Assembly: GCA_045580325.1 (NCBI GenBank)
Contig: JAZNNR010000012.1
Coordinates: 7,374-71,373, forward strand
Direction: 5' to 3'
From: SIG672 sp045580325
GTDB lineage: Bacteria > Bacillota > Clostridia > Oscillospirales > CAG-272
DNA: 64,000 bases
This document shows, piece by piece, positions 18,136-27,601 of the stretch (position 1 is its first letter; the number at the start of each line of letters is the position of its first letter). The notes beneath the pieces are model-generated. The model saw only the letters and a list, made by a program, of their open reading frames with translations, made no database searches and had not been told where the DNA came from. The translations under genes were made by a program, and so were the position numbers.

Positions 18136-18810
18136 ATGATCTACTATGCGGAAGATGACAGAGGAATACGCGAGCTTGTCGTATATACTCTGAAAAACAC
18201 GGGATTTGAAGCCGAAGGCTTTTCTGACGGCAAAGAGCTTCTTGAAGCTATGTCAAAAAGGACTCCCGAGCTTGTTCTTCTCGACATAATGATGCCCGGG
18301 GAGGACGGTATAGAAATACTAAGGAAGCTGAAAAGCTCCCCTGCGACAAAGGCTGTTCCCGTAATAATGGTAAGTGCAAAAGGTTCGGAATACGACAAGA
18401 TCACAGGTCTTGACTGCGGCGCAGACGACTATATCTCAAAGCCCTTCGGTCTTATGGAGCTTATCTCCCGCATAAAAGCGGTGCTTCGCCGCAGCGCAGG
18501 TACTTCCGACGGAGAGGAATATTCGCTTTCGGGAATAAAGATAAATCTGAAAAGTCATACTGTAAGCGTTGACTCCAGACCCGTTTTGCTCACTCTTAAA
18601 GAATTTGAGCTTCTGAAGATGCTTATAGCAAGCAAAGGAACCGTCCTTACACGCGACCTTATCCTTGATAAAATATGGGGTTACGATTTCGACGGCGAAA
18701 CACGTACGGTTGACGTACATATCAGAACGCTTCGCTCAAAGCTCGGCGAGGCAGGCGACCTTATCGAAACGGTACGCGGTGTTGGTTACCGTATAATAGA
18801 CAAAAACTAA
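18136..18810 (+). CDS. phoP: OmpR/PhoB-family response regulator (PhoP-like)
   Basis: DNA-binding response regulator of 224 aa. Receiver domain: acidic pocket AEDD near residue 6, phospho-acceptor Asp50 in LVLLDIMMPGEDG, Ser in MVSAKG and Lys in YISKPFG. The C-terminal winged helix (residues 128-222) contains LTLKEFELLKML, RTVDVHIRTLRSKLGE and RGVGYRI. It lies between a Na/Pi transporter and a PhoR-like kinase. The Pho box in front of the transporter is the expected target, so the gene probably senses phosphate limitation. Assignment to PhoP rather than another OmpR-type regulator is inferred from context. Confidence 0.9.
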   Translation: MIYYAEDDRGIRELVVYTLKNTGFEAEGFSDGKELLEAMSKRTPELVLLDIMMPGEDGIEILRKLKSSPATKAVPVIMVSAKGSEYDKITGLDCGADDYISKPFGLMELISRIKAVLRRSAGTSDGEEYSLSGIKINLKSHTVSVDSRPVLLTLKEFELLKMLIASKGTVLTRDLILDKIWGYDFDGETRTVDVHIRTLRSKLGEAGDLIETVRGVGYRIIDKN

Positions 18811-18815
18811 TATGC

Positions 18816-18845
18816 TAAACCACCGCCATACAAGTCGGTGGTTTA
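18816..18845 (+). other. Intercistronic hairpin between the regulator and kinase genes
   Basis: A 10-bp stem TAAACCACCG/CGGTGGTTTA with a 10-nt loop, only 6 nt after the regulator stop and followed by AACTGC rather than a U run. It lacks the tail of a real terminator, so it more likely stabilises the upstream transcript or tunes kinase level. Confidence 0.6.
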
Positions 18846-18869
18846 ACTGCTATAAAGGAGAATATCAAA

Positions 18870-20531
18870 ATGCGAAAAAAAACATTTTGGAGCATACTTA
18901 TTCCTTCCCTTTCGACTCTTATACTCTCGGCTTTGATAATAACGGGAATAATCTACTCCGACTATCACAAGGATCTAATATCAGAGATACAGTATCAGGC
19001 GCAGTATATCTCGAAGGCGGTAAATGAAATCGATTCATTTGGGGAAGACTCTCTTGTCTTCCTTGAACGCACGGGAAACTCGAGTGAGCACAGAATAACT
19101 CTCATCTCGCCCGACGGTGCCGTACTTTATGATAATTTTACAGATGCAGAGGGATCGGACAATCACCTTGACCGTCCCGAAATACAGGACGCCCTCTCAA
19201 ACGGAACAGGCGAGGCTACGCGCGCCTCCGATACGATAGGAAACAACACCTATTATTATGCCACACGTCTTGAAAACCAAAGCGTGCTGCGTCTTGCGAC
19301 CTCCGTACCGAGCGGACTCGGAGTTTTTGTGAACTCTGCTCTTATAGTTATTCCTTTTGCAGCAGTTACCGCGCTTATCGCCTTTTTTATAGCAGTTATA
19401 CTCTCGCGCTCGATAAGTAAGCCTCTTAACAATCTGAACTTCGACAACCCTATGTCGAACAAGACCTACGAGGAGCTTACACCTATGCTTCAGAGTATGG
19501 AAAAGAAAAACGCCGAAATAGCCGACCGTATGGAAGATCTGACACGCAAGCGCTCCGAATTCGACAGCATCACAGCTAATATGAGCGAAGGAATAGCCAT
19601 ACTTTCCTCGGACGGAATAATACTTTCGGCAAACAAAAGCGCAAGAAAACTTCTTTCTATCGAAAACGGAAGGCACTATACCTCTCTTAAAGACAGCTCT
19701 GACGTCATCGACATTCTCACAAGCGCATTCAACGGAAAAAAGACTATTGAAAAAATATCGCGCGTGGGAAAAACCTATCAGCTTACAGCAACACCGGTTA
19801 CAAATCTCTACGGCGAATATTCTGTGGTACTTCTCATTCTTGACATTACCTCTGCAGAGCAGTCAGAAAGTATGCGCCGCGAATTTTCGGCAAACGTTTC
19901 TCACGAGCTTAAAACTCCGCTTACGACTATCCTCGGATATGCCGAAATAATTTCAAACGGGCTTGCTCAAAGCGGTGATATACCGAGCTTTGCAGATCAG
20001 ATACACGCCGAAGCCTCCCGACTTCTCACTCTTATTGAGGATATAATAAAGCTTTCGCGACTCGACGAAAAGGACTTTGTTTCCGAGTTTGAGCAGGTTG
20101 ACCTCTACGAGATATGCACCGCTGTCATCGAAAGACTCTCGTCAAAGGCGCAGAAACTTGATATCTCGCTTACCCTTGACGGCTCTCACGCATACGTAAA
20201 CGGTGTACGCTCGGTCCTCAGCGAGATAATATTCAATCTCACAGACAATGCTATAACCTACAACAAGGAGGGCGGCAGCGTAAAGCTTTCGCTTGACTCA
20301 AATTCCCGTCATACCGTTTTCTCGGTTGCCGATACGGGAATAGGTATTCCCGAAGAAGATCAGCCACGTCTTTTTGAGCGCTTCTACCGCGTTGACAAAA
20401 GTCATTCAAAGGAAACGGGCGGTACAGGACTCGGTCTGTCTATCGTAAAGCACGGAGTCGCGCTTCACGGTGCGCAGATCAAGCTTAAAAGCCGCCTTGG
20501 AGAAGGAACGACGGTTACGGTAAGATTTTAA
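18870..20531 (+). CDS. phoR: PhoR-like sensor histidine kinase
   Basis: Membrane sensor kinase of 553 aa, partner of the regulator just upstream. Membrane helix 1 at about residues 8-30, an extracytoplasmic sensor of about 120 residues, helix 2 at about 153-176, then a HAMP-like/coiled linker. A PAS-like domain (SEGIAILSSDGIILSANK, about 240-325) follows. The HisKA domain has the phospho-acceptor in SANVSHELKTPLTTILGY, and the ATPase has N box IIFNLTDNAITYNKEGG, G1 DTGIGIPEED and G2 GGTGLGLSIVKHG. The architecture equals that of PhoR/WalK-type kinases, and the neighbours favour PhoR. The ATG has AAAGGAG 9 nt upstream. Confidence 0.9.
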   Translation: MRKKTFWSILIPSLSTLILSALIITGIIYSDYHKDLISEIQYQAQYISKAVNEIDSFGEDSLVFLERTGNSSEHRITLISPDGAVLYDNFTDAEGSDNHLDRPEIQDALSNGTGEATRASDTIGNNTYYYATRLENQSVLRLATSVPSGLGVFVNSALIVIPFAAVTALIAFFIAVILSRSISKPLNNLNFDNPMSNKTYEELTPMLQSMEKKNAEIADRMEDLTRKRSEFDSITANMSEGIAILSSDGIILSANKSARKLLSIENGRHYTSLKDSSDVIDILTSAFNGKKTIEKISRVGKTYQLTATPVTNLYGEYSVVLLILDITSAEQSESMRREFSANVSHELKTPLTTILGYAEIISNGLAQSGDIPSFADQIHAEASRLLTLIEDIIKLSRLDEKDFVSEFEQVDLYEICTAVIERLSSKAQKLDISLTLDGSHAYVNGVRSVLSEIIFNLTDNAITYNKEGGSVKLSLDSNSRHTVFSVADTGIGIPEEDQPRLFERFYRVDKSHSKETGGTGLGLSIVKHGVALHGAQIKLKSRLGEGTTVTVRF

Positions 20532-20556
20532 TTCACAGAGATACAGGAGAACAGCT

Positions 20557-21288
20557 ATGGAAGAAAACAAAAAGACGTGCGAGAGCGCTCTTACTCTGAG
20601 TGTGATAGCGCGAGTGCGTAACGATTTTCCTACGAAGTTCGGACTTCCCAGACAAAGCGGTCTTTCGTCTTCGCTTATATCGAAAATAGTTTTCGAGCCG
20701 CAGTACAGAAATCCCGACCTTCTACGCGGCATAGAGGGATATTCTCATTTCTGGCTTATATGGGGATTTTCCGAGGTTTTTGGCGAAAAATGGTCGCCTA
20801 CAGTGCGCCCGCCCCGACTTGGCGGTAACACGCGAATGGGCGTTTTCGCAACTCGTGCCCCGTACAGACCAAATCCGCTCGGACTTACCTGTGTGAAGCT
20901 TGAAGGGATAGAAAAAACCGCAGACGGACCCGTTTTGATCGTTTCGGGCGCAGATATTATGGACCAAAGTCCGATATATGACATAAAACCCTATCTTCCC
21001 TACGTTGACATCTGCGAAGGTGCGTCAGGCGGATTTACCGAGCAGACGAAGGATTATTTTCTCAAGGTCGATTTTCCTAAGGAGCTCCTTTCTGTCATTC
21101 CCGAGGAAAAGCGGGATACTCTTATTGAGGCACTTTCGGGCGATCCGCGACCCTCATATCACAAGGACATAGAGCGGATATACGGCTTTGAATACTCGGA
21201 TTTTGAGATAAAATTCAGAGTGGAAGAGGGCGTGCTTCACGTCTTTTCGGTAGATAAACGCGAAAATAACGTAAAATCAGATAATTAG
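20557..21288 (+). CDS. trmO: tRNA (N6-threonylcarbamoyl-A37)-N6-methyltransferase TrmO
   Basis: SAM-dependent enzyme of the TsaA/YaeB/TrmO beta-barrel family that methylates the t6A modification at position 37 of some tRNAs. The 243 aa include the N-terminal UPF0066 domain: VIARVRNDFPTKFGLPRQ, IEGYSHFWLIWGF, TRMGVFATRAPYRPNPLGL (the family signature) and DIMDQSPIYDIKPYLPY. A shorter C-terminal half contains DPRPSYHKDIERIYGF, as in E. coli TrmO. It starts 25 bp after the kinase gene with CAGGAGAACAGCT upstream, so it probably sits at the end of the pho transcript, though its function is unrelated. Confidence 0.93.
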   Translation: MEENKKTCESALTLSVIARVRNDFPTKFGLPRQSGLSSSLISKIVFEPQYRNPDLLRGIEGYSHFWLIWGFSEVFGEKWSPTVRPPRLGGNTRMGVFATRAPYRPNPLGLTCVKLEGIEKTADGPVLIVSGADIMDQSPIYDIKPYLPYVDICEGASGGFTEQTKDYFLKVDFPKELLSVIPEEKRDTLIEALSGDPRPSYHKDIERIYGFEYSDFEIKFRVEEGVLHVFSVDKRENNVKSDN

Positions 21289-21311
21289 CCTTACTTTTTT
21301 TACCAAAACTG

Positions 21312-21340
21312 TTGAAAAGCAAGTTTTTTTCTGTTATAAT
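21312..21340 (+). promoter_or_regulatory. Sigma-A-type promoter of hisS-aspS
   Basis: TTGAAA (21312-21317), 17-nt spacer, TATAAT (21335-21340). The predicted start of transcription is near 21347, leaving a leader of about 80 nt before the hisS ATG. No T-box core (TGGNACC) was seen in it. Confidence 0.8.
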
Positions 21341-21426
21341 ATTATGAATAAGTGTTTGACGAGTGTTTTCTCGCAGATACGATTATTTTAACACTACTAT
21401 ATAAATCGAAAGGACATCAAAATCCT

Positions 21427-22662
21427 ATGATAAGAAAGCAAAAAGGTACTCTCGATATTTTTCCCGATGCAACGGGAAAATGGCAGTACGTTGAGGACGT
21501 TTGCAGAAAAACCGCCGCAAAGTACGGCTTCGGTGAGATCCGCTTCCCTACGTTTGAAGCAACCGAGCTCTTCTCGCGCGGTGTTGGCAACACGACCGAC
21601 GTTGTTCAAAAAGAAATGTATACCTTTACGGACAGAAGCGGAGAATCGCTCACTCTTCGTCCCGAAGGAACGGCAGGAGTCGCACGTGCACTCATCGAAA
21701 ACAAAAAATTCTCGGATACTATGCCTATAAAGCTCTACTATATAATCAACTGCTTCAGACACGAGGCTCCTCAGGCGGGACGCTTCCGCGAATTCGAGCA
21801 GTTCGGCGTTGAGCTTTTCGGAAGTGCATCTGCTACGGCAGACGCGGATATTATCTCGCTTGCAAATTCTATAATAAAAAATCTCGGTATTGAGGACGTT
21901 TCGCTTAGAATAAACTCTATCGGCTGCCCTAACTGCCGAGGAGCACACAGAAGCGCGCTTAAAGAGTACTTTGCTTCCTGCCGCGACGAGCTTTGCGATA
22001 CCTGCAAGACACGTCTTGAAACAAATCCGATGCGAATTCTCGACTGTAAGAGCGAGGTCTGCAAGAAGCTTGCGGAAAATGCACCCAAAACTATCGACTA
22101 TCTCTGCGACGACTGCGCTTCTCATATGAAGCTTCTTGAAAGCTGTCTTAATGAAAAGGGCATCGAATATACGGTAGACACCTCTATAGTTCGCGGTCTT
22201 GACTATTATTCGCGCACGGTATTCGAATTTGTCTGCGGCTCTATCGGAGCGCAGTCAACTATCTGCGGCGGCGGACGCTACGACGGACTTGTAAGCGAGC
22301 TTGACGGTCCTGCAACCCCCGCGTGCGGCTTCGGAATGGGTATTTCCCGTCTTCTCCCTGCCGCAAAGGTACCCGAGATAGACGGCAGTCCTGCGGTTTA
22401 CATCGCATCTATGGGTGAGACCGCAGCCGTGAAGGCATCGGGGCTCGTATCAAGGCTTCGCGACAAGGGCGTTTACGCAGAATGCGACCTCGTCGGACGC
22501 TCGCTCAAGGCACAGATGAAATACGCCGACAAGATAGGCGCAAAATACACGGTAATAATCGGAGACAGTGAGCTTGAAAGCGGACGCGCACAGCTTCGCA
22601 GTATGGCTGACAGCTCACAAAATGAAATCGAGATCGACAAGATCGTAGATTTTTTTAACTAA
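21427..22662 (+). CDS. hisS: Histidine--tRNA ligase
   Basis: Class II aminoacyl-tRNA synthetase charging tRNA-His. The 411 aa from the chosen ATG fit the family. Motifs: MIRKQKGTLDIFPDAT start, motif 2 CFRHEAPQAGRFREFEQFGVE, histidine-A loop GLDYYSRTVFEF, and GGGRYDGL with the motif 3 GFGMGISRLL. A clostridial-type insert has eight or more cysteines (CPNCRG, CRDELCDTC, CLCDDC-like), probably zinc-binding. The start is the ATG at 21427 with GAAAGGA upstream. An in-frame GTG at 21352 would lie about 5 nt from the predicted transcription start and adds residues foreign to HisRS. It is followed 30 bp later by aspS, the common hisS-aspS pair. Confidence 0.97.
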   Translation: MIRKQKGTLDIFPDATGKWQYVEDVCRKTAAKYGFGEIRFPTFEATELFSRGVGNTTDVVQKEMYTFTDRSGESLTLRPEGTAGVARALIENKKFSDTMPIKLYYIINCFRHEAPQAGRFREFEQFGVELFGSASATADADIISLANSIIKNLGIEDVSLRINSIGCPNCRGAHRSALKEYFASCRDELCDTCKTRLETNPMRILDCKSEVCKKLAENAPKTIDYLCDDCASHMKLLESCLNEKGIEYTVDTSIVRGLDYYSRTVFEFVCGSIGAQSTICGGGRYDGLVSELDGPATPACGFGMGISRLLPAAKVPEIDGSPAVYIASMGETAAVKASGLVSRLRDKGVYAECDLVGRSLKAQMKYADKIGAKYTVIIGDSELESGRAQLRSMADSSQNEIEIDKIVDFFN

Positions 22663-22692
22663 AAAATAATTAAGCGTTTGGAGTGATATATT

Positions 22693-24471
22693 TTGGCAGA
22701 ATTTTTTACAAAAGAAGATAAAAGAACAGTATATTGCGGAGAGCTCCGCACATCTGACATCGGCAAGGAAGTAACCGTCTGCGGTTGGATCCAGCGCCGC
22801 CGCGACCTCGGAAGTCTTATCTTTATCGACCTTCGCGACAAGAGCGGAGTTGTTCAGCTCGCGTTTGACGACACTTCCGCAAGGGACGTTTTCGAGAAGG
22901 CATTTACCTGCCGCAGCGAGTATGTTCTCTCTGCAAAAGGAAGCGTAAGAGCGCGCTCCTCTGTAAACAAGAACATTCCCACAGGTGAGATCGAAATTTT
23001 CGTTACCTCTATGAAGGTTCTTTCCGAGGCTGACACTCTTCCCTTCGAGATCGGTGAAAACTACAACGCAGGCGAAGAGATCGCGCTTAAGTACCGCTAT
23101 CTCGACCTTCGCCGTCCCGCTCTTCAGAAGAACATTTTTATGCGTAACGAGATCACACGCATCGCGCGTCAGTACTTCTATTCAAATAATTTCACAGAAA
23201 TTGAAACACCTATGATGATAAAGGCTACCCCCGAGGGTGCGCGCGACTATCTCGTCCCCTCGCGTATCCACAAGGGCTGCGTTTACGCGCTTCCTCAGTC
23301 CCCTCAGATCTACAAGCAGCTTCTTATGATCGCGGGATATGACAGATACGTTCAGATCGCACGCTGCTTCAGAGATGAAGACCTTCGTGCAGACCGTCAG
23401 CCCGAATTCACACAGATCGACCTTGAAATGTCTTTCGCAACACAGGAAGACGTAATGAACATAAACGAAGGTCTTATGGCAAAGCTCTTCGATGAAATTC
23501 TCGGCGTAAAGCTCGAGCTTCCCCTCCCCCGTATGACATATGCAGAGGCTATGTCGCGCTACGGCTCGGACAAGCCCGATACACGCTTCGGTATGGAAAT
23601 TCAGGATATTTCGGACATCGCGGCTACTTCGGGATTCGGAGTATTTGAGGGTGCTGTTGCAAATGGTGGAAGCGTTCGCGCTATCGTCGTTAAGGGCGGT
23701 GCGGCAAATCTTTCGAGAAAAGAGATCGACAAGCTCACAGAGCACGCAAAGGGTATCGGCGCAAAAGGCCTTGCGTACATCAGATTCGTTGACGAAGCAC
23801 CAAGCTGCTCATTTGCAAAGTTCATCTCAAGCGAAACGCTTGACGCTATTATGGATAAGATCGACTGCCGCCGCGGCGACGTTGCTCTCATCGTAGCAGA
23901 CACAAACCGCGTAGTACTTCCCGTACTCGGCGCGCTCCGTCTTAAGATCGCAAAGCAGCTTTCTATGATCCCCGACAAGTTCAACTTCGTATGGATAACA
24001 GAGTTCCCCTTCTTCGAGTGGAACGAGGAGACCCAGCACTGGGATGCTATGCACCACCCCTTCACAATGCCTATGGAGGAATGTCTGCCCCTGCTTGAAA
24101 GCGATCCGGGCGCAGTACGCGCAAAGGCATACGACCTCGTACTCAACGGAATCGAGCTTCTCTCGGGATCTATCAGAATTACCGACTGGAAGCTTCAGGA
24201 AAAGATGTTTGACGCTCTCGGACTTACAAAGGAAGAGATCGACGCCAAGTTCGGATTCCTCGTTGATGCTTACAAGTACGGTGCTCCGCCTCACGGTGGC
24301 TCGGGTATGGGACTTGACCGTCTTACTATGGTAATGTCGGGTGCAGAAAGTCTTCGCGACGTTGTTGCCTTCCCGAAGGTACAGAACGCTTCCGAGCCTA
24401 TGTCGCAGTGCCCCGCTCCCGCAGACGAGCAGGCTTACCGCGACCTCGGTATTGCGGTTGTTAAGGAATAA
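22693..24471 (+). CDS. aspS: Aspartate--tRNA(Asp/Asn) ligase
   Basis: Class II synthetase of bacterial AspRS type, 592 aa. The N-terminal OB-fold anticodon-binding domain (VCGWIQRRRDLGSLIFIDLR) is followed by catalytic motif 1 (IETPMMIKATPEGARDYLVP), the SPQIYKQLLM segment, motif 2 (RCFRDEDLRADRQPEFTQID), the bacterial GAD insert (about residues 290-410) and motif 3 (GGSGMGLDRLTMVM). The start is TTG with GGAGTG 8-13 nt upstream. Whether it is discriminating or also charges tRNA-Asn cannot be decided from this window, since no asnS or gatCAB is present. It is co-transcribed with hisS. Confidence 0.97.
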   Translation: MAEFFTKEDKRTVYCGELRTSDIGKEVTVCGWIQRRRDLGSLIFIDLRDKSGVVQLAFDDTSARDVFEKAFTCRSEYVLSAKGSVRARSSVNKNIPTGEIEIFVTSMKVLSEADTLPFEIGENYNAGEEIALKYRYLDLRRPALQKNIFMRNEITRIARQYFYSNNFTEIETPMMIKATPEGARDYLVPSRIHKGCVYALPQSPQIYKQLLMIAGYDRYVQIARCFRDEDLRADRQPEFTQIDLEMSFATQEDVMNINEGLMAKLFDEILGVKLELPLPRMTYAEAMSRYGSDKPDTRFGMEIQDISDIAATSGFGVFEGAVANGGSVRAIVVKGGAANLSRKEIDKLTEHAKGIGAKGLAYIRFVDEAPSCSFAKFISSETLDAIMDKIDCRRGDVALIVADTNRVVLPVLGALRLKIAKQLSMIPDKFNFVWITEFPFFEWNEETQHWDAMHHPFTMPMEECLPLLESDPGAVRAKAYDLVLNGIELLSGSIRITDWKLQEKMFDALGLTKEEIDAKFGFLVDAYKYGAPPHGGSGMGLDRLTMVMSGAESLRDVVAFPKVQNASEPMSQCPAPADEQAYRDLGIAVVKE

Positions 24472-24489
24472 AACGAAACAATAAAAAAT

Positions 24490-24522
24490 AAAGAGAGGAT
24501 TTAAAAATCCTCTCTTATTTTT
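24490..24522 (+). terminator. Intrinsic terminator of hisS-aspS
   Basis: The 10-bp stem AGAGAGGATT/AATCCTCTCT with a short A loop is followed by TATTTTTTTT, 19 bp after the aspS stop. Confidence 0.88.
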
Positions 24523-24542
24523 TTGGCTTTGCCCAAAATTCA

Positions 24543-24574
24543 TTAAGGGAACTTTTTGAAAAAAGTTCCCTTAA
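24543..24574 (-). terminator. Palindrome at the end of the GAP1-like gene; probable dispersed repeat
   Basis: TTAAGGGAACTTTTT/AAAAAGTTCCCTTAA is an almost perfect palindrome 26 bp downstream of the minus-strand stop at 24600. It can terminate the convergent gene. Its sequence type recurs between genes in many Clostridia, so it may be a small mobile repeat. Confidence 0.6.
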
Positions 24575-24599
24575 AAACCTTCAAAAACTTTGCTGAAGC

Positions 24600-27488
24600 T
24601 TACTTTCCGTTTTTCTCGGCAAGAGCAAGTCTTCTCTTTGCAATAAGTCCGAAGCCGTCTTCTATTTCTCTAAACAGTTCGTCGTACTTTCCGTCGGGAT
24701 GCGCCGCCAAGGTACTCCTCTTAAAAGTGAGATAGTCGGGTGTTTTCATAGCCTTTGAAAGCCACGAAAGCATCGTTTCGACCTTTTCCCTGTCCTTATC
24801 TATAAGACCCGACGAGATAACTCTCGACAGTATTATACGGATCGAAGGACTTGTGAGTTTTGATATATATTTGAGTGTGCCTAAGAAATCGCCTATCTCT
24901 GCGCCTATCACAGAAAGCCATACAGCTGACGATACCGTTTCGCTATCCGCTGCTTTGGTACAAAGGTCTATGAGCCTTGTAGAATAGGTACGCGCGTACG
25001 TGTTTTTAACATCTTCCTTTGCTTCTTGCAAAAATTTGATCGACAGCGGCAACGAAATATCGCTCTTACCCGCGAGGGTAAGCTCTGTTTCAAGCACAAG
25101 CGAAAGAGTGGTAGGAAGATTTCCGCCGATCTTCTTTATATCGAGAAGAAGCTGCAAAAGGTTAGCTTCTTTTCCGATATACTGCGCTATATTTTCATCG
25201 AGCGTATTTATCAGAATATCAAAATCGCCCTTTTCCGATGCGGAAAATCTATCCTTACAAATCGAGAAGACCTCATTGATGAAATACCAGCTTTCGTTTT
25301 CCGCGCAGCCTTCAAAGCATCTTACAAACGCTCTTGCAAAACACTTGGTGTATTTTTCGATAGCGTACCAATCTTTAAGATACGAAATGAAGCTTTCCCA
25401 CGAGGTTATACGCGAGGACACGGTGGTTTCTCCGATATATCTTATATCGCTTTCATGAATAACGCCAAGCAGATTTTTATCCCCTGCGCGTTTACGGCTG
25501 ACACTGTTTTTATAAATTTCAAGCACAAGACCTTTATTTGCGAGCGAATACTTTGAAAGAGCCTCGACGAGTCTTTCATTTTCGCCCTTAAGACCGTCTA
25601 TAACGCATATTATTATATCGCGGTCCTCGCTATACACAAGGAAATCTCTAAATTTATCGTATATAAAATTCGCGTGAGCTTTTTCAGAAATCGCTCCGCA
25701 CCTGCGAAGCATAGAGAGAAGCGAAAGCACGGTCGCAGTCTCGGGCGTGCCCGATCTCATATATTCGTAAAGCTTTCCGTTTGTGAGCTCACGCATTATG
25801 AATGCCGTAATTCCCGCCTCCGAGTTAAGCTTTCTGCCCTGCTCGAAAAGAAGGGTTATAAGTGAGCACCAGCCTGCAAATTCACTAAAGTTCCAGCAGC
25901 AGTAGTCATAGTATCCGTATATTACTCTGCGGTATATATTTTCATCGAACTCTACGACCGAAACAAGCTCGGTGATACACGAAGGAATGTTGTTTTCCTT
26001 CTCGCTTTCGTATTTTATCGCGTCGGGAATAAGCCTTATAAGCATATCTGCCGATCGCTCTTCCCCGAGATCATAAAATCCCGAGAAAAGAAGTCTGAAT
26101 ATAAAGCTTCTCGTTGCTCCCTCGGACACTGCGAATTTAAAGAGCTCGTATCGGCTTTCAAGAGTCTGCATTATGTATTTGAGCGTATTTTTCCCAAATT
26201 CTTCCTCGGAAAGCTTATCAAGAGCTTCCCTCGCCGTCATTTTTCCGTCTGAAAGCTCACGCATAATGCGATAAAACATATTTATCATTATATGCTCGGG
26301 GTGCGAATGATAGGAAGCAAGATGACCGTAAAGCTTTATTCTGAACGAGCCATGTGCGGTAGAGGCGAGATATTTTTCGACGACCTTATCGATGGTTTCA
26401 CTTCCGAATGAGCGCAGTGCGAGATCGTCGAGCGCAGAGCAAAGCTCTATTTCAGATATTCCTTCGTAAATGTCTGTACGCGCAAGACGGTATATCAGGC
26501 ATATCACGTCAGAGTCTATAACGCCGTGTGTTTTGACGTAGGTGCCGATAAGCTCTCTGAGCACGTTTATTTCGCCGGGATTTGTAACAAACAGATAAGT
26601 AATGAGGCTCGAAAGCTGGAGCTTGCTTGCGTTATCAGAGAAAATGCCGTTTTTGGTATCAATAGATATATGACCGCGGTCTGAGGACGAAAGCTTATAA
26701 TCATAGTGGCTTCCGAGCTTTGAGATTATATGCTTTATTCGAAACGGAGTTCCGTCATCCTCGGAAAATCGGCAGGTAGAAAATGGGAAAAGTACTGTGA
26801 TCTCGCGCGGAAGCAGACTTTCACATACGAGCATCCAGAAAAGTATATCGTCTTCGCTACCGTTTATATATATATCCATATTTTTTCTTATCGAAGCAAA
26901 AATACAGTCGAGCACCCTTGAAAGAGTACCTGTTCCCTTCTTTTTAACAAGCTTCGCAAGAGCCTCAAGAGAAGAATAAGGCTCTGTTATCTCAAGCTCG
27001 GGGATAGCGGGCTGTTTTCTTGACACCTTGAGATCGTTTACCGTAAGATGTGTCTTGAATTTCTGAGAAAGAAGAACCGATGCGGGAGATATTTTAGAAT
27101 CATACCCGAAAATATATGCGTGTATAATATAATTTCCCCACACGGAAAGTCGGTAATCGACTCCGCAGTAGGTAACCCTTGCACAGCAGAGCAGACCCGA
27201 CGGCAGCACGAAAAAGGCACAGTCTGTCGGGAAAATATTATCTATTTCGCGCTGAACTGCAAAATGAAGTCCGTTGTCGCCGCGTTTAGGATAACCGAGA
27301 AGTCTTGACGTTTCCGCAAGATTTTTCACGGTTGCAGACGTGAGCTTACTTGACGGGCGGTAGGCAAGTCTTTGGGCTATCGCGTATATATCACGTTCAT
27401 CTATGCCGCTGCTTTGAGCAAAAACGTGGAATCCCTTGACTTTGTCTTCTTCATTCCACGAAAAGCAGATAAGCTGTTTTACCTTCAT
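24600..27488 (-). CDS. Large protein with GAP1-like N-terminal domain
   Basis: A 962-aa cytoplasmic protein without signal peptide or membrane segments. Residues 1-125 resemble the N-terminal domain of GTPase-associated protein 1 (GAP1-N): QLICFSWN, KGFHVFAQSSGID, YRPS, and FFVLPSGLLCCARVTYCGVDYRLSVWGNYIIHAYIF, which mirrors the family pattern of LPSGR..L.R..Y.G.DY....GN...H. The remaining ~800 residues look almost wholly alpha-helical (HEAT-like in texture), with no motif I can name. Such domains were described in GTPase-centred biological-conflict or signalling loci, but no small GTPase gene lies beside this one. It is a single-gene unit between terminators. The domain call is by eye and moderately sure; the function is unknown. 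Confidence 0.6.
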   Translation of the reverse strand: MKVKQLICFSWNEEDKVKGFHVFAQSSGIDERDIYAIAQRLAYRPSSKLTSATVKNLAETSRLLGYPKRGDNGLHFAVQREIDNIFPTDCAFFVLPSGLLCCARVTYCGVDYRLSVWGNYIIHAYIFGYDSKISPASVLLSQKFKTHLTVNDLKVSRKQPAIPELEITEPYSSLEALAKLVKKKGTGTLSRVLDCIFASIRKNMDIYINGSEDDILFWMLVCESLLPREITVLFPFSTCRFSEDDGTPFRIKHIISKLGSHYDYKLSSSDRGHISIDTKNGIFSDNASKLQLSSLITYLFVTNPGEINVLRELIGTYVKTHGVIDSDVICLIYRLARTDIYEGISEIELCSALDDLALRSFGSETIDKVVEKYLASTAHGSFRIKLYGHLASYHSHPEHIMINMFYRIMRELSDGKMTAREALDKLSEEEFGKNTLKYIMQTLESRYELFKFAVSEGATRSFIFRLLFSGFYDLGEERSADMLIRLIPDAIKYESEKENNIPSCITELVSVVEFDENIYRRVIYGYYDYCCWNFSEFAGWCSLITLLFEQGRKLNSEAGITAFIMRELTNGKLYEYMRSGTPETATVLSLLSMLRRCGAISEKAHANFIYDKFRDFLVYSEDRDIIICVIDGLKGENERLVEALSKYSLANKGLVLEIYKNSVSRKRAGDKNLLGVIHESDIRYIGETTVSSRITSWESFISYLKDWYAIEKYTKCFARAFVRCFEGCAENESWYFINEVFSICKDRFSASEKGDFDILINTLDENIAQYIGKEANLLQLLLDIKKIGGNLPTTLSLVLETELTLAGKSDISLPLSIKFLQEAKEDVKNTYARTYSTRLIDLCTKAADSETVSSAVWLSVIGAEIGDFLGTLKYISKLTSPSIRIILSRVISSGLIDKDREKVETMLSWLSKAMKTPDYLTFKRSTLAAHPDGKYDELFREIEDGFGLIAKRRLALAEKNGK

Positions 27489-27601
27489 AGTTCCTCTCGG
27501 CTCCTTTCTTCTGATTTTACGACAGTATTCAAATTATATCACACTTTTTTTCTTATTGCAAGAAGAGTATATACTCTTTTTTGTGAATTTTATTAGAATA
27601 T

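Noticed and set aside
21352..21426. GTG start giving a 25-residue longer HisRS
   Set aside because: It is about 5 nt from the predicted transcript start, has no ribosome site, and HisRS proteins normally begin at the MIRKQKGT-like segment.
21341..21426. T-box leader for hisS-aspS
   Set aside because: The leader is only about 80 nt and lacks the TGGNACC core and an obvious terminator/antiterminator pair.
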